This document shows, one piece after another, positions 1 to 7,912 of a DNA stretch of 34,184 bases. Under the pieces are notes generated by a model that ran no database searches, was not told where the DNA came from, and saw nothing but the letters and a program-made list of their open reading frames with translations. Made by a program: the position numbers and the translations under genes. This DNA comes from an uncultured Bacteroidales bacterium (GTDB lineage: Bacteria; Bacteroidota; Bacteroidia; Bacteroidales; Paludibacteraceae): assembly GCA_902783545.1 (NCBI GenBank), contig CACZRD010000091.1, forward strand, positions 1-34,184, written 5' to 3'. Each line of letters opens with the position of its first letter. Positions within the stretch are counted from its first letter, which is position 1.

Positions 1-25
1 AACCATCAAAATTGAGTATTGAATT

Positions 26-382
26 ATGCCAAGATCAGTAAATCACGTTGCTTCGCGCAACCGTCGTAAGAAGATCATGAGCCTCACGAGAGGCAATTTT
101 GGTGGCCGTGCAAACGTATGGACAGTTGCCAAGAACACATGGGAGAAAGGTTTGCAATATGCTTTCCGTGACCGTCGAAACAAGAAACGCAACTTCCGCG
201 CGTTGTGGATCCAGCGTATCAACGCTGCCGCACGTCTGGAGGGACTTAGCTACAGCCAGCTTATGGGTGCGCTGAAGAAAGCAGGTATCGTCATCAACCG
301 CAAGGTGCTTGCCGATCTCGCTGTCAACCAGCCCAAAGCATTCCAGGCTATCGTAGCCAAGGCGAAGAAATCCGTCGGATAA
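26..382 (+). CDS. rplT: 50S ribosomal protein L20
   Basis: This is large-subunit ribosomal protein L20, which binds 23S rRNA early in assembly and in many bacteria represses its own operon. The 118 aa length fits the family. The basic N-terminal arm ([18 protein letters not shown]) and the core segments [20 protein letters not shown] and [13 protein letters not shown] are diagnostic. The gene sits only 25 nt inside the window. By the usual order infC-rpmI-rplT, rpmI should lie just upstream, outside what is shown. A strong hairpin terminator follows the stop codon. The start at 26 is the only one that keeps the conserved MPRS opening. An antisense ORF covering the same stretch is a shadow. 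Confidence 0.98.
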   Translation: MPRSVNHVASRNRRKKIMSLTRGNFGGRANVWTVAKNTWEKGLQYAFRDRRNKKRNFRALWIQRINAAARLEGLSYSQLMGALKKAGIVINRKVLADLAVNQPKAFQAIVAKAKKSVG

Positions 383-392
383 GAATGTGCAG

Positions 393-434
393 AAATAAGG
401 TGTTTCCCGCATTGTCAGGGAAACACCTTATTTT
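393..434 (+). terminator. Rho-independent terminator of rplT
   Basis: A perfect 16-bp stem (393-408 with 418-433) encloses a 9-nt loop (GCATTGTCA) and is followed by TTTTGTTTT. It lies 11 nt past the rplT stop. It also ends only 17 nt before the ATG of the next gene, so that gene has no room for a promoter downstream of the hairpin. Confidence 0.92.
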
Positions 435-450
435 GTTTTAAATTTAAGCC

Positions 451-1233
451 ATGAAAAGATTACTTTCTGTTGTATGCTGTGTATGTATGTGGTCACTTGC
501 AGTGAACGCTGGCACGAACATGCAGATATACTATGATTTCGGTTCTGAGGGAACAGCTTGCCCGAATCAGCGTTCCAACAGGGTAACGACAAGCTTGGAA
601 TTGTTCTATCCCGATAATTGGGGGAGTACGTTTTCGTTCATTGATTTGGATTATGCTATTCATCGCAATGATCCGAACAACACACCATTCATGGCATATA
701 TGGAGATCGCCCGCTGCCTGAACTTCTGGCAGAACAGCCCGGCAAAAGATCTCAGTGTGCAAATCGAGTACAACGGAGGAGTTGGTGTGTGGAAAGAGCA
801 GGGGAGTAACATCCTTCACGGCTACGGAATCAACCACGCTGCGCTGCTTGGATTGAACTATTGTCTGCACACTGCCGACTACAAGAATATCTTCAATATC
901 GAACTATTGTATAAGTACATTGTGGATGATTTCAATCAGTTCAAGAATATGGTTCCTGTTCAGTTCACGTTCGTGTGGGGATGTGATGATTTCTGCAATG
1001 CTCCCGGGCTGCGGTTTTCGGGATTCTTGGATATATGGGGACAACGTACCGGAGCCGGGCAATCGTGGGTGATGATCAGCGAACCGCAATTGTGGTACAA
1101 CGTGGGACGCTGGTTCAAGTGCCCGAACCTGAATGTGGGCACGGAGATAGAGTTCAGTTACAATTTCTCCGGTTCAACAGGTAAAGGCTTTATGTGCAAT
1201 CCGTGTCTGGGCATCAAGTGGTGCTTTGACTAA
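451..1233 (+). CDS. DUF5020 family outer-membrane-type protein
   Basis: This 260 aa exported protein resembles the DUF5020 family of Bacteroidota, which is distantly like the Tsx nucleoside-channel fold. A signal peptide is clear (MKRLLSVVCCVCMWSLAVNA, cleavage near residue 20). The rest alternates short aromatic strands such as MQIYYDF, STFSFIDLDYA and VQIEYNGGVGVW, and ends in the aromatic strand LGIKWCFD, as expected of a beta-barrel. The protein is unusually rich in cysteine and tryptophan (CNFWQ-like strands, WGCDDFCNAPG, MCNPCLGIKWC). It is followed 16 nt later by rlmB, so the two may be co-transcribed. The family assignment comes from memory of sequence style; the transported substrate is unknown. 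Confidence 0.75.
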   Translation: MKRLLSVVCCVCMWSLAVNAGTNMQIYYDFGSEGTACPNQRSNRVTTSLELFYPDNWGSTFSFIDLDYAIHRNDPNNTPFMAYMEIARCLNFWQNSPAKDLSVQIEYNGGVGVWKEQGSNILHGYGINHAALLGLNYCLHTADYKNIFNIELLYKYIVDDFNQFKNMVPVQFTFVWGCDDFCNAPGLRFSGFLDIWGQRTGAGQSWVMISEPQLWYNVGRWFKCPNLNVGTEIEFSYNFSGSTGKGFMCNPCLGIKWCFD

Positions 1234-1249
1234 ATAAATAGAATACAAT

Positions 1250-2023
1250 ATGATACAGAAACGTAATTATGATACCAAACGTCCGCCGGAGAAAGAGATG
1301 ATCTTCGGTATTCGTGCGGTGATAGAAGCTATTGATGCAGGCAAGACACTTGATAAGGTGCTTTTGCGTCGCGATATGTCATCAGCCATCGGGCGTGAAC
1401 TGATAGCCAAGCTCAAGGATGTGCCTACGCAGATACAACGTGTGCCGGTGGAGAAACTCAACCAGTTTACCGACAAGAACCACCAGGGCGTCATCGCTTT
1501 TCTTTCGCCGGTGGAGTTTACGCCGCTGGAGTCACTTGTTCCGATGTTGTTTGAACAGGGCAGAGTGCCATTCTTGATGGTGCTTGACGGTATTACCGAT
1601 GTGAGGAACTTTGGTGCCATTGCTCGTACCTGCGAGTGTGCCGGAGTGGATGGAATAGTTATCGCTGCGCGTAGCGGCGTAGCCGTCAATGGCGATGCCA
1701 TCAAGACTTCGGCCGGCGCATTACATACATTGCCGGTTTGTAAAGTGGCGAACATGCAGGAAGCGTTGCTTTATCTGCGTGAGAGCGGGCTGCGTATTGT
1801 TGCCGCAACCGAACATAGCACGCAGAACTACACCGAGGTAGATATGCGTCAACCGCTCGCTATCATCATGGGCAGTGAGGAGCATGGAATCTTTGGAGCG
1901 AATCTTGATCTCGCTACCGACAAAGTGCGCATCCCAATGAACGGGAAGATAGAGAGCCTAAACGTATCCGTTGCGGCCGGCGTGATGATCTACGAGGCGG
2001 TGCGGCAGCGCAACAGCAAATAG
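1250..2023 (+). CDS. rlmB: 23S rRNA 2'-O-methyltransferase of the SpoU family (RlmB-like)
   Basis: This SAM-dependent SPOUT-class methyltransferase is expected to methylate the ribose of G2251 (E. coli numbering) in 23S rRNA. An N-terminal substrate-binding domain (about residues 15-90, from MIFGIRAVIEAI) precedes the trefoil-knot catalytic domain. All three SpoU motifs are present: DVRNFGAIARTCECAG (motif 1), IIMGSEEHGI (motif 2) and IPMNGKIESLNVSVAAGVMIYE-type motif 3, whose asparagine and serine are intact. The 257 aa length is normal for the family. The stop codon at 2021-2023 directly abuts the stop of the convergent TraB-like gene, with no terminator between. A related SpoU enzyme with another target cannot be excluded. 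Confidence 0.9.
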   Translation: MIQKRNYDTKRPPEKEMIFGIRAVIEAIDAGKTLDKVLLRRDMSSAIGRELIAKLKDVPTQIQRVPVEKLNQFTDKNHQGVIAFLSPVEFTPLESLVPMLFEQGRVPFLMVLDGITDVRNFGAIARTCECAGVDGIVIAARSGVAVNGDAIKTSAGALHTLPVCKVANMQEALLYLRESGLRIVAATEHSTQNYTEVDMRQPLAIIMGSEEHGIFGANLDLATDKVRIPMNGKIESLNVSVAAGVMIYEAVRQRNSK

Positions 2024-2890
2024 TTATTTGTTTACGGAACGAACTTTATAGCCTGCAGCACGCAGTTGCTCGAGCAGACCTTTCTCGCCGCCGAGATAGA
2101 TGGCATCCAGTGTGATGAACGCACTGCCTGCAACGAGAGGTTCGCGCAGACGTTTAACCCATTCTTTATTGCGCGCAGCGTATATCTGGTAATCAGAGTA
2201 CGACTGCGTGCTTTGGTTATCGGGTGAGAGAATCTGATATGCCATATCTGTCAGACGCCCCATGCGGTACATCTCGGCGAGTGCGCGTTCTTGTCGCACT
2301 TCACGCTCGGGATATTCGATGATTTGCAACAGTTCTTTACATTGCCAGTGAAACGGTTCTCGGTCGAAGAGCATGTACATCGTCTCGCCAATCTCGTCTA
2401 TTGAGTGTACAGGTATTCCTTTATCCGCAGCCAGAGCTTGAAAGAATGCTTCCATCGAGCGCTGGTCATCGTAGTCCAACCACTTGTGCAAAAGCTCATT
2501 TCTGTACATTGCTGTCAAATACGAGGGTTTCATCCGACAGAGCTTATCCATCCCCATGCCGAGAGTGAGCTGCATCGTCTCGTCAATCTGCTTGTACTCC
2601 TCGTCCGTGTAGTATCGATTCAGCCGGATAGAGTCGGGTAGAAGAGCAGCTACGCGCAACGTGGCAAGAGCCTCGTAGTCCTGCATGGCAAACTCCGTAT
2701 AGACGACCGAGCATCGAGAGAAACATTGTAGCAGATTTGGAACACTATCCAGGAACTCGATGCCTACAATCTTGTTAGTTGCAAAGATGTACGAGGGTGC
2801 TTTAGCGCTGTTGCCTGATACGCGATACAGCACTTGTGCATGCGTGATTGTTCCTATGAGCAGTACTATGTACAGCAGTTTACGTTTCAT
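2024..2890 (-). CDS. TraB/GumN-like protein, putative metal-site-degenerate
   Basis: This 288 aa exported protein resembles the TraB/GumN (PrgY, Tiki-like) family of membrane-associated putative metalloproteases. A signal peptide is visible (MKRKLLYIVLLIGTITHAQ). The family C-terminus is recognisable as YLGGEKGLLEQLRAAGYKV. Active members carry histidines in an N-terminal GTxH motif and in a C-terminal GxGH motif. Here the matching places read IFATNKIVG and LDAIYLGG, so both histidines appear to be lost, and the protein may be a non-catalytic binder. Its ATG overlaps the stop of the upstream TPR gene by 4 nt (ATGA), so the two are translationally coupled and probably act together in the envelope. 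Confidence 0.7.
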   Translation of the reverse strand: MKRKLLYIVLLIGTITHAQVLYRVSGNSAKAPSYIFATNKIVGIEFLDSVPNLLQCFSRCSVVYTEFAMQDYEALATLRVAALLPDSIRLNRYYTDEEYKQIDETMQLTLGMGMDKLCRMKPSYLTAMYRNELLHKWLDYDDQRSMEAFFQALAADKGIPVHSIDEIGETMYMLFDREPFHWQCKELLQIIEYPEREVRQERALAEMYRMGRLTDMAYQILSPDNQSTQSYSDYQIYAARNKEWVKRLREPLVAGSAFITLDAIYLGGEKGLLEQLRAAGYKVRSVNK

Positions 2891-4989
2891 TGCAGTCGTG
2901 TGATGATGTTATATGCCTGATATATACCGAGTTCGCCGGCACGTGAAAGATCTCGTAAACCTTCGTGATGTTTGCCAATGTAGATGTACGTCAAGCCACG
3001 ATTGAAATATGCTTCGGCAAACTCACTATCAATACGTACTGCATCATCGAAGTATCGAATGGCAGCTTCATAGTCTTTCTGCCGACAAAGAATGTTTGCT
3101 TTGTTATAATACGCAAATGCAAAATCCGGCAAACGGCGGATAACCTGATCATAATCCATGAGCATCAGTGTGAATCGGCCTGCATTGATGTTGGCATGAT
3201 CTTGTGAGCGGGAAGTGTGTTCCGCGTACGGCCCTTCGTTGTTAGCGAGTTGGTATTCGAGCAGACGGTAACGCCAGTTTGCCTGACAGAAATACATGAT
3301 AGCTTCCATTGTGTTGTCAAGCCCGGAGAGTGTAAGCGCTCGTGAACAGTCTTCGATGGCAGAAGCATAGTCTTGTACGATGGCAAACTCCATTGCCCGT
3401 GCAAACAATGTCTTGGCAACATATTCGCCTTCACGCTCTGGTACAGAACGTAGATCTGATGGCAATGCGTCAATCGTTGCGGATAGTTGGCTAATCTGTG
3501 CAAAGTGGTGTGATACCATCTCTGCGGATAGCGGCAACTCATGCGTGGTGGCTTTCAAGGCATCGGGAAGTAACCGCCGCTGGTTGAACGCAGTCAGCGA
3601 GTAGTTGTATTTTGTTGCCGATTGCGAGTAGTACGACAAGCTGACACTTGGCTCGTTCACCAGATCCTGATATTTTTCTTGTACGCGTCCGCGTGTGGCT
3701 GAACTATACTTTTGCTCCTGACTATCCGCCTCACCGTTTTGCGCTGCACGCTGCGAGAACAGTTTGCGATAGTCCCGTCGCCCTTGCTCGGTGCGTGCCA
3801 TCTGCGCATCGGTGTTAAGCTGTTGTTTCGGATTGTTTACAGTATCAATGCCGTTGTTGTGGTCTTTTTCAATCTTCCATGCTTTTTGCAAGCAGGCTTG
3901 CGCTTTCTTTTTCTCGCCTAACGCTGTGTGCGCGCGCGATGCAATATAATATGCAGGCAAGAATGTAGGGTGGAGTACACTGAGAGAATCAAAATCCGCG
4001 ATGGCATCTTTCCATTGTTGCAGTTGCATGGATACCATGGCACGCTGATACAAGATTGGTCCCAGCAGTTCGGATGAAGAGGTGTTCGATGGTGTCAGTT
4101 CGATCATCTCCAAAGCCCGACTCAGATCATCGTAGGCTCGGTTGTAATCGCCAACTTCCTGCCGTAGTACGCCGCGATTGAAGAAGCATTGTGCTTCACG
4201 GGGCGAGAGCTCGATGGCTTTGTCATAGTCCGCCAGGGCGGCACGATAGTTATGCTTGCGGTAGTAGATGATACCTCTGTTGATGAAGTCACCGGCATAT
4301 TTCGATCCGAGGTTAATAGCCTTGCTGATGCTTGCAAACGCCGCTTCATCATCACCAGTCATCATTGTCACTACACCCAACGCTGACCAGTTTTGCGCGT
4401 TCTGCGAATCATATTGTACTGTAGATGTAAATTCAGACAAAGCACAAGCTGTATCTTGCTGTTGAATGCATATAACACCTCGCTCGAAATGCAAGGATGC
4501 AGATTCCGGCTCGCGGCGAAGAAGGCGGTCAATGTCCGCAATAGCCTCATCGTAACGTTTGAGTTGTGCACGAGTATCGGCACGCAGAAGCATGTACGTT
4601 TTGTTCTCCGGCGCAAAGACGAGGGCTTCGGTGAAGTCTGCTTCGGCTTTTTCATGCTCGTCTAACTGACGATATACATAGCCGCGTGTATAGTATGCGC
4701 CAGGTTGAAAGGGGTTACGCTCTATCGCCGCATTGCAGTCTCGCAACGCTCCTTGATAGTCACCAAGTTGGATCTTAGCAATAGCACGTAATTGATATGG
4801 CTCGGCCAGATACGGCTTGAGTTTTATGACCTGATTGAAGTATTGGATGCTCAACACATAATCCTCAAAGTATAACGCATTTCGACCGATTGAGGTTATT
4901 CGGTCGGTATTCAGCTGCGCGTGCATTGAGGCTGATGACAACAGCAGGCTTCCTAGCAGTGCTGTCACTATGTGACAAAAGTTGTTCAT
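2887..4989 (-). CDS. Large exported tetratricopeptide-repeat protein
   Basis: This 700 aa protein has a signal peptide (residues 1-24, ending SASMHAQ) followed by many TPR units. Clear repeats include YLAEPYQLRAIAKIQLGDY, PFQPGAYYTRGYVYRQLDEH, PREAQCFFNRGVLRQEVGDY and, near the end, FAFAYYNKANILCRQKDYEA and FAEAYFNRGLTYIYIGKH. A repeat-poor middle section (about residues 390-490, rich in Q, S, N and Y) separates two TPR blocks. Such proteins act as protein-interaction scaffolds, and the signal peptide places this one in the periplasm or outer envelope. It is the first gene of a two-gene operon with the TraB/GumN-like gene. No catalytic domain is visible and its partner is unknown. Confidence 0.85.
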   Translation of the reverse strand: MNNFCHIVTALLGSLLLSSASMHAQLNTDRITSIGRNALYFEDYVLSIQYFNQVIKLKPYLAEPYQLRAIAKIQLGDYQGALRDCNAAIERNPFQPGAYYTRGYVYRQLDEHEKAEADFTEALVFAPENKTYMLLRADTRAQLKRYDEAIADIDRLLRREPESASLHFERGVICIQQQDTACALSEFTSTVQYDSQNAQNWSALGVVTMMTGDDEAAFASISKAINLGSKYAGDFINRGIIYYRKHNYRAALADYDKAIELSPREAQCFFNRGVLRQEVGDYNRAYDDLSRALEMIELTPSNTSSSELLGPILYQRAMVSMQLQQWKDAIADFDSLSVLHPTFLPAYYIASRAHTALGEKKKAQACLQKAWKIEKDHNNGIDTVNNPKQQLNTDAQMARTEQGRRDYRKLFSQRAAQNGEADSQEQKYSSATRGRVQEKYQDLVNEPSVSLSYYSQSATKYNYSLTAFNQRRLLPDALKATTHELPLSAEMVSHHFAQISQLSATIDALPSDLRSVPEREGEYVAKTLFARAMEFAIVQDYASAIEDCSRALTLSGLDNTMEAIMYFCQANWRYRLLEYQLANNEGPYAEHTSRSQDHANINAGRFTLMLMDYDQVIRRLPDFAFAYYNKANILCRQKDYEAAIRYFDDAVRIDSEFAEAYFNRGLTYIYIGKHHEGLRDLSRAGELGIYQAYNIITRLQ

Positions 4990-5004
4990 TATTAAAAATC
5001 ACGG

Positions 5005-5035
5005 CAAATTCTATGCCATTGATGAAATATTCAAA
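5005..5035 (-). promoter_or_regulatory. Possible promoter of the TPR-TraB operon
   Basis: On the minus strand TTTG (5035-5032) is followed after 18 nt by TAGAATTTG (5013-5005). This is one base longer than the Bacteroidota TAnnTTTG element, but the overall distance between the two TTTG blocks is normal. It lies 15 nt upstream of the ATG. The match is imperfect. Confidence 0.35.
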
Positions 5036-5099
5036 AAATTCTCAAAAATTGTGTCTCAATATGACAAAATTTGAATTAAAAAATTTTTCTTAAAGAAAA

Positions 5100-5131
5100 T
5101 TTGCAAATGTCATAAAATTGTTGTATTTTTG
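5100..5131 (+). promoter_or_regulatory. Bacteroidota-type promoter of nrdD
   Basis: TTTG at 5100-5103, a 20-nt spacer and TATTTTTG at 5124-5131 match the Bacteroidota primary sigma consensus (TTTG, about 19-20 nt, TAnnTTTG) at every defined base. Transcription would begin near 5138, leaving a leader of about 190 nt before nrdD. Confidence 0.75.
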
Positions 5132-5137
5132 CAATCG

Positions 5138-5328
5138 TTTTCGCGAGAAAAACACAAAAGTTCCCCGAAAATTTAACATACAAGCTTGATAATAAGGAAT
5201 ATAGTGTTTTTTGAATGGTGCGAAAGTTATCCAAAAAAGAAAACTTTGCACTAAGGGGTGATGCCGAAAGTTGTCAGTTTGTGATAAGAATAGTCGTGCC
5301 GCAAGGCAAAGAAATGTACAATTAATTA
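5138..5328 (+). ncRNA. Structured 5' leader of nrdD, possible cis-regulatory RNA
   Basis: About 190 nt without a gene lie between the predicted promoter and nrdD. GTGC-G-AAAGTT (5218-5228) can pair with AACTTTGCAC (5242-5251), giving ten pairs and one bulged G. The octamer CGAAAGTT occurs twice (5221-5228 and 5265-5272), so the AACTTT strand could pair with either copy. Just before the start, TGCC-GCAA-GGCA (5297-5308) makes a small hairpin with a GNRA tetraloop. A perfect right half of an NrdR box (ATATAGTGT) appears near 5202-5210, but its left half is missing. No known riboswitch fits convincingly. Confidence 0.4.
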
Positions 5329-7431
5329 ATGGAAACCAAAATTGTTAAACGTGATGGAAAGGAAGTGATCTTCTCCATCGACAAAATCAAGGACGCAATC
5401 AGTAAGGCGTTCATCGCATCGGGGACGTTTGCCACTGAAGAAACGTTGACCGCAGTATTATCACATTTACGTATCCACAACGGCATTACAGTAGAGGAGA
5501 TTCAGAACCAAGTTGAGGTGGCACTGATGTCGGAAGGATATTACCAAGTAGCCAAGAACTACATGGTATATCGCTACCGTCACTCGGAAGACCGTGAGAC
5601 CTTGGAGAAACTGAACTTCCTGATTGACTACTGCTCGGCTTCGAACGCCGCTACCGGCAGTAAGTACGACGCCAACGCTAACGTGGAGAAGAAAAACATC
5701 GCCACGCTTATCGGCGAGCTGCCCAAGAGTAACTACATCCGCCTGAACCGTCGTTTGCTGACGAACCGCATCGAGAAGATGTTCGGCAAAGAGGTGGCAG
5801 ACCAGTACATGCACCTCTTGCGCACGCACGTACTATATAAGAATGACGAGACATCGCTGGCCAACTACTGCGCATCGGTAACAATGTACCCGTGGCTGCT
5901 GGAGGGAACGAAAGCTATCGGTGGCAATGCTGTTGCTCCGACTAACCTCAAGGCATTCTGCGGCGGATTTGTGAACATGGTGTTCATGGTCAGCTCGATG
6001 CTTTCCGGTGCATGCGCTACTCCGGAGTTCCTGATGTACATGAACTACTTCTGCGAGAAGGAGTACGGCGAGGATTACTACAAGCGTGCCGACGAGGTGG
6101 TTGAATTGAGCTTGAAGAACCGCACGATTGACAAGATCCTGACCGACTGCTTCCAACAGGTCGTTTATTCGATTAACCAACCTGCCGGTGCGCGTAACTA
6201 CCAGTCGGTGTTCTGGAATATCTCGTACTATGATCGTTACTACTTCGAGTCGATCTTCGGCGATTTCCGTTTCCCCGATGGCGAGAAACCTCACTGGGAC
6301 AGCCTGAACTGGTTGCAGAAACGCTTCATGAAGTGGTTCAACCAGGAGCGCACCAAAGCTGTGCTGACGTTCCCTGTAGAGACGATGGCTCTGCTGAGCG
6401 AGAACGGTGATGTCAAGGACAAAGAGTACGCTGACTTCACCGCTGAGATGTACGCAGAGGGTCACTCGTTCTTTACCTATATGAGTGACAGTGCCGACTC
6501 ACTGGCTTCGTGCTGCCGACTCCGTAACGAGATCACCGACAACGGCTTCAGCTATACGCTGGGCGCAGGTGGTGTGAGCACCGGTTCGAAGAGTGTGCTG
6601 ACCATCAACCTCAACCGCGCTATCCAGTACGCTGTTCGTCAAGGTATGGCTTATCCCGCATATATTGAGCAGGTGGTTGACCTGATGCACAAGGTACAAC
6701 TCGCTTATGACGCTAACCTGCATGAACTCCAGAAACAAGGTATGTTGCCGCTGTTCGACTCGGGATTTGTAAATCTGGGACGTCAATATCTGACTATCGG
6801 CGTGAACGGTCTGGTTGAGGGTGCAGAGTTCCTCGGCATCAAGATCACCGACAACGACGATTATGCTAACTATGTACAGGAAGTGCTTGGTATCATCGAA
6901 CGCAAGAACAAAGAGTATCGCACCAAAGATGTGATGTTCAACTGCGAGATGATCCCTGCCGAGAACGTAGGTGTTAAGCACGCCAAGTGGGATAAGGAAG
7001 ACGGTTACGTTGTTCCGCGCGACTGCTACAACTCGTACTTCTATATCGTTGAGGATCAGAGCCTGAACGTAATGGAGAAATTCAAACTCCACGGTCGCCG
7101 CTATGTGGAGCACCTCACCGGTGGTAGCGCCCTGCACTGCAACCTCGAGGAGCACTTGAGCAAAGAGCAGTATCGCAACCTGCTGCGCGTTGCCGCTCAG
7201 GAGGGTACGAACTATTTCACCTTCAATATCCCCAATACTGTTTGCAACAGTTGCGGACATATTGACAAGCGTTACCTGAAGGAGTGCCCTGAATGCGGTA
7301 GCAAAGATCTGGATTACCTGACGCGAATTATCGGTTACCTGAAGCGCGTAAGCAACTTCAGCGAGCCGCGTCAGCGCGAGGCTGCACGCCGCTACTATGC
7401 TAATCTCAACAAGGAGAAAGAGGCTTGTTAG
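5329..7431 (+). CDS. nrdD: Anaerobic ribonucleoside-triphosphate reductase (class III)
   Basis: This oxygen-sensitive glycyl-radical enzyme reduces ribonucleoside triphosphates to deoxyribonucleotides during anaerobic growth. An ATP-cone allosteric domain occupies about residues 1-95 (KIVKRDGKEVIFSIDKIKDA). The ten-stranded catalytic barrel follows, with the paired cysteines in LASCCRLRNE. The C-terminus has the four-cysteine zinc site (C639, C642, C653, C656) and the glycyl-radical motif RIIGYLKRVS with Gly669. The 700 aa length is normal. The gene has its own promoter and a long structured leader. Its last 7 nt overlap the activase gene nrdG, so the two are translationally coupled. Its presence points to growth without oxygen. 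Confidence 0.97.
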   Translation: METKIVKRDGKEVIFSIDKIKDAISKAFIASGTFATEETLTAVLSHLRIHNGITVEEIQNQVEVALMSEGYYQVAKNYMVYRYRHSEDRETLEKLNFLIDYCSASNAATGSKYDANANVEKKNIATLIGELPKSNYIRLNRRLLTNRIEKMFGKEVADQYMHLLRTHVLYKNDETSLANYCASVTMYPWLLEGTKAIGGNAVAPTNLKAFCGGFVNMVFMVSSMLSGACATPEFLMYMNYFCEKEYGEDYYKRADEVVELSLKNRTIDKILTDCFQQVVYSINQPAGARNYQSVFWNISYYDRYYFESIFGDFRFPDGEKPHWDSLNWLQKRFMKWFNQERTKAVLTFPVETMALLSENGDVKDKEYADFTAEMYAEGHSFFTYMSDSADSLASCCRLRNEITDNGFSYTLGAGGVSTGSKSVLTINLNRAIQYAVRQGMAYPAYIEQVVDLMHKVQLAYDANLHELQKQGMLPLFDSGFVNLGRQYLTIGVNGLVEGAEFLGIKITDNDDYANYVQEVLGIIERKNKEYRTKDVMFNCEMIPAENVGVKHAKWDKEDGYVVPRDCYNSYFYIVEDQSLNVMEKFKLHGRRYVEHLTGGSALHCNLEEHLSKEQYRNLLRVAAQEGTNYFTFNIPNTVCNSCGHIDKRYLKECPECGSKDLDYLTRIIGYLKRVSNFSEPRQREAARRYYANLNKEKEAC

Positions 7432-7904
7432 TCGCAGACTACGACATAGTATTCCAAGAGGTTCCGGACGAGACAACCCTTGCGTTGAATATCTCCGATT
7501 GTCCTCACCATTGCCCGGGCTGCCATAGTGCTTATCTATGGCAGCCTGTTGGCGATGAGTTGAAAGAAGAGTGGTTGGAGAGCATGCTCAAGCGCTATCC
7601 GTATCTGACATGCGTGAGCATTCAAGGAGGGGATCGCGATTACCATGAGGTGGAACGCGTGGCAGAGTGGGTGCATAAGCATGGCGTGAAGACCTGCTGG
7701 TACACAGGTTTTCGCAGTTTGCCGAGTGACCTTAAACTCGAGCATTTCGATTTTGTTAAAGTAGGGCCTTATATTGAAGCCCTCGGTGGTCTGAAATCAA
7801 AGACTACCAACCAGCGTTTCTATCGCGTAACCAAGAGCGATGACGCCGGTTCATCTACCGCCGTGTACACATTACACGACATTACTTCCGTTTTTTGGAA
7901 ATAG
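7425..7904 (+). CDS. nrdG: Anaerobic ribonucleotide reductase activating protein
   Basis: This radical-SAM activase installs the glycyl radical on NrdD. The [4Fe-4S] cysteine motif CPHHCPGC (CX3CX2C) is present near residue 26, followed by family segments VSIQGGDRDYHEV and KTCWYTGF. The 159 aa length is normal. No ATG precedes the cysteine motif in frame, so the start must be the TTG at 7425, inside the end of nrdD. It is preceded by AAGGAGAAAGAGG, one of the few strong Shine-Dalgarno stretches in this window, which supports that choice. The gene ends 8 nt before the stop of convergent uvrA. Confidence 0.95.
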   Translation: MLVADYDIVFQEVPDETTLALNISDCPHHCPGCHSAYLWQPVGDELKEEWLESMLKRYPYLTCVSIQGGDRDYHEVERVAEWVHKHGVKTCWYTGFRSLPSDLKLEHFDFVKVGPYIEALGGLKSKTTNQRFYRVTKSDDAGSSTAVYTLHDITSVFWK

Positions 7905-7912
7905 AGAGCCGA

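Larger units (their letters stand above)
4990..5328. other. Divergent intergenic region between the TPR operon and nrdD
   Basis: This 339-nt stretch contains no credible gene. It is very AT-rich near 5030-5100, holds a divergent promoter pair (a weak minus-strand one and a strong plus-strand one) and then the nrdD leader. A short plus-strand ORF at 4890-5093 overlaps the TPR signal-peptide region and is not believed. Confidence 0.7.

Noticed and set aside
5195-5210. NrdR box upstream of nrdD
   Set aside because: Only the right half matches. The left half differs at most positions, no second box is found at the usual spacing, and it lies downstream of the predicted transcription start.
5211-5275. 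Lysine riboswitch in the nrdD leader
   Set aside because: GGTGCGAA and AAGGGGTGATGCCGAAAG resemble L-box core segments, but the region between them is too short for the needed helices and the downstream gene is unrelated to lysine.
6499-7476. Long minus-strand ORF (325 codons) opposite nrdD, with another at 5833-6465
   Set aside because: They lie wholly antisense to a clear nrdD and have compositions typical of the reverse strand of a codon-biased gene. No domain pattern or start context supports them.
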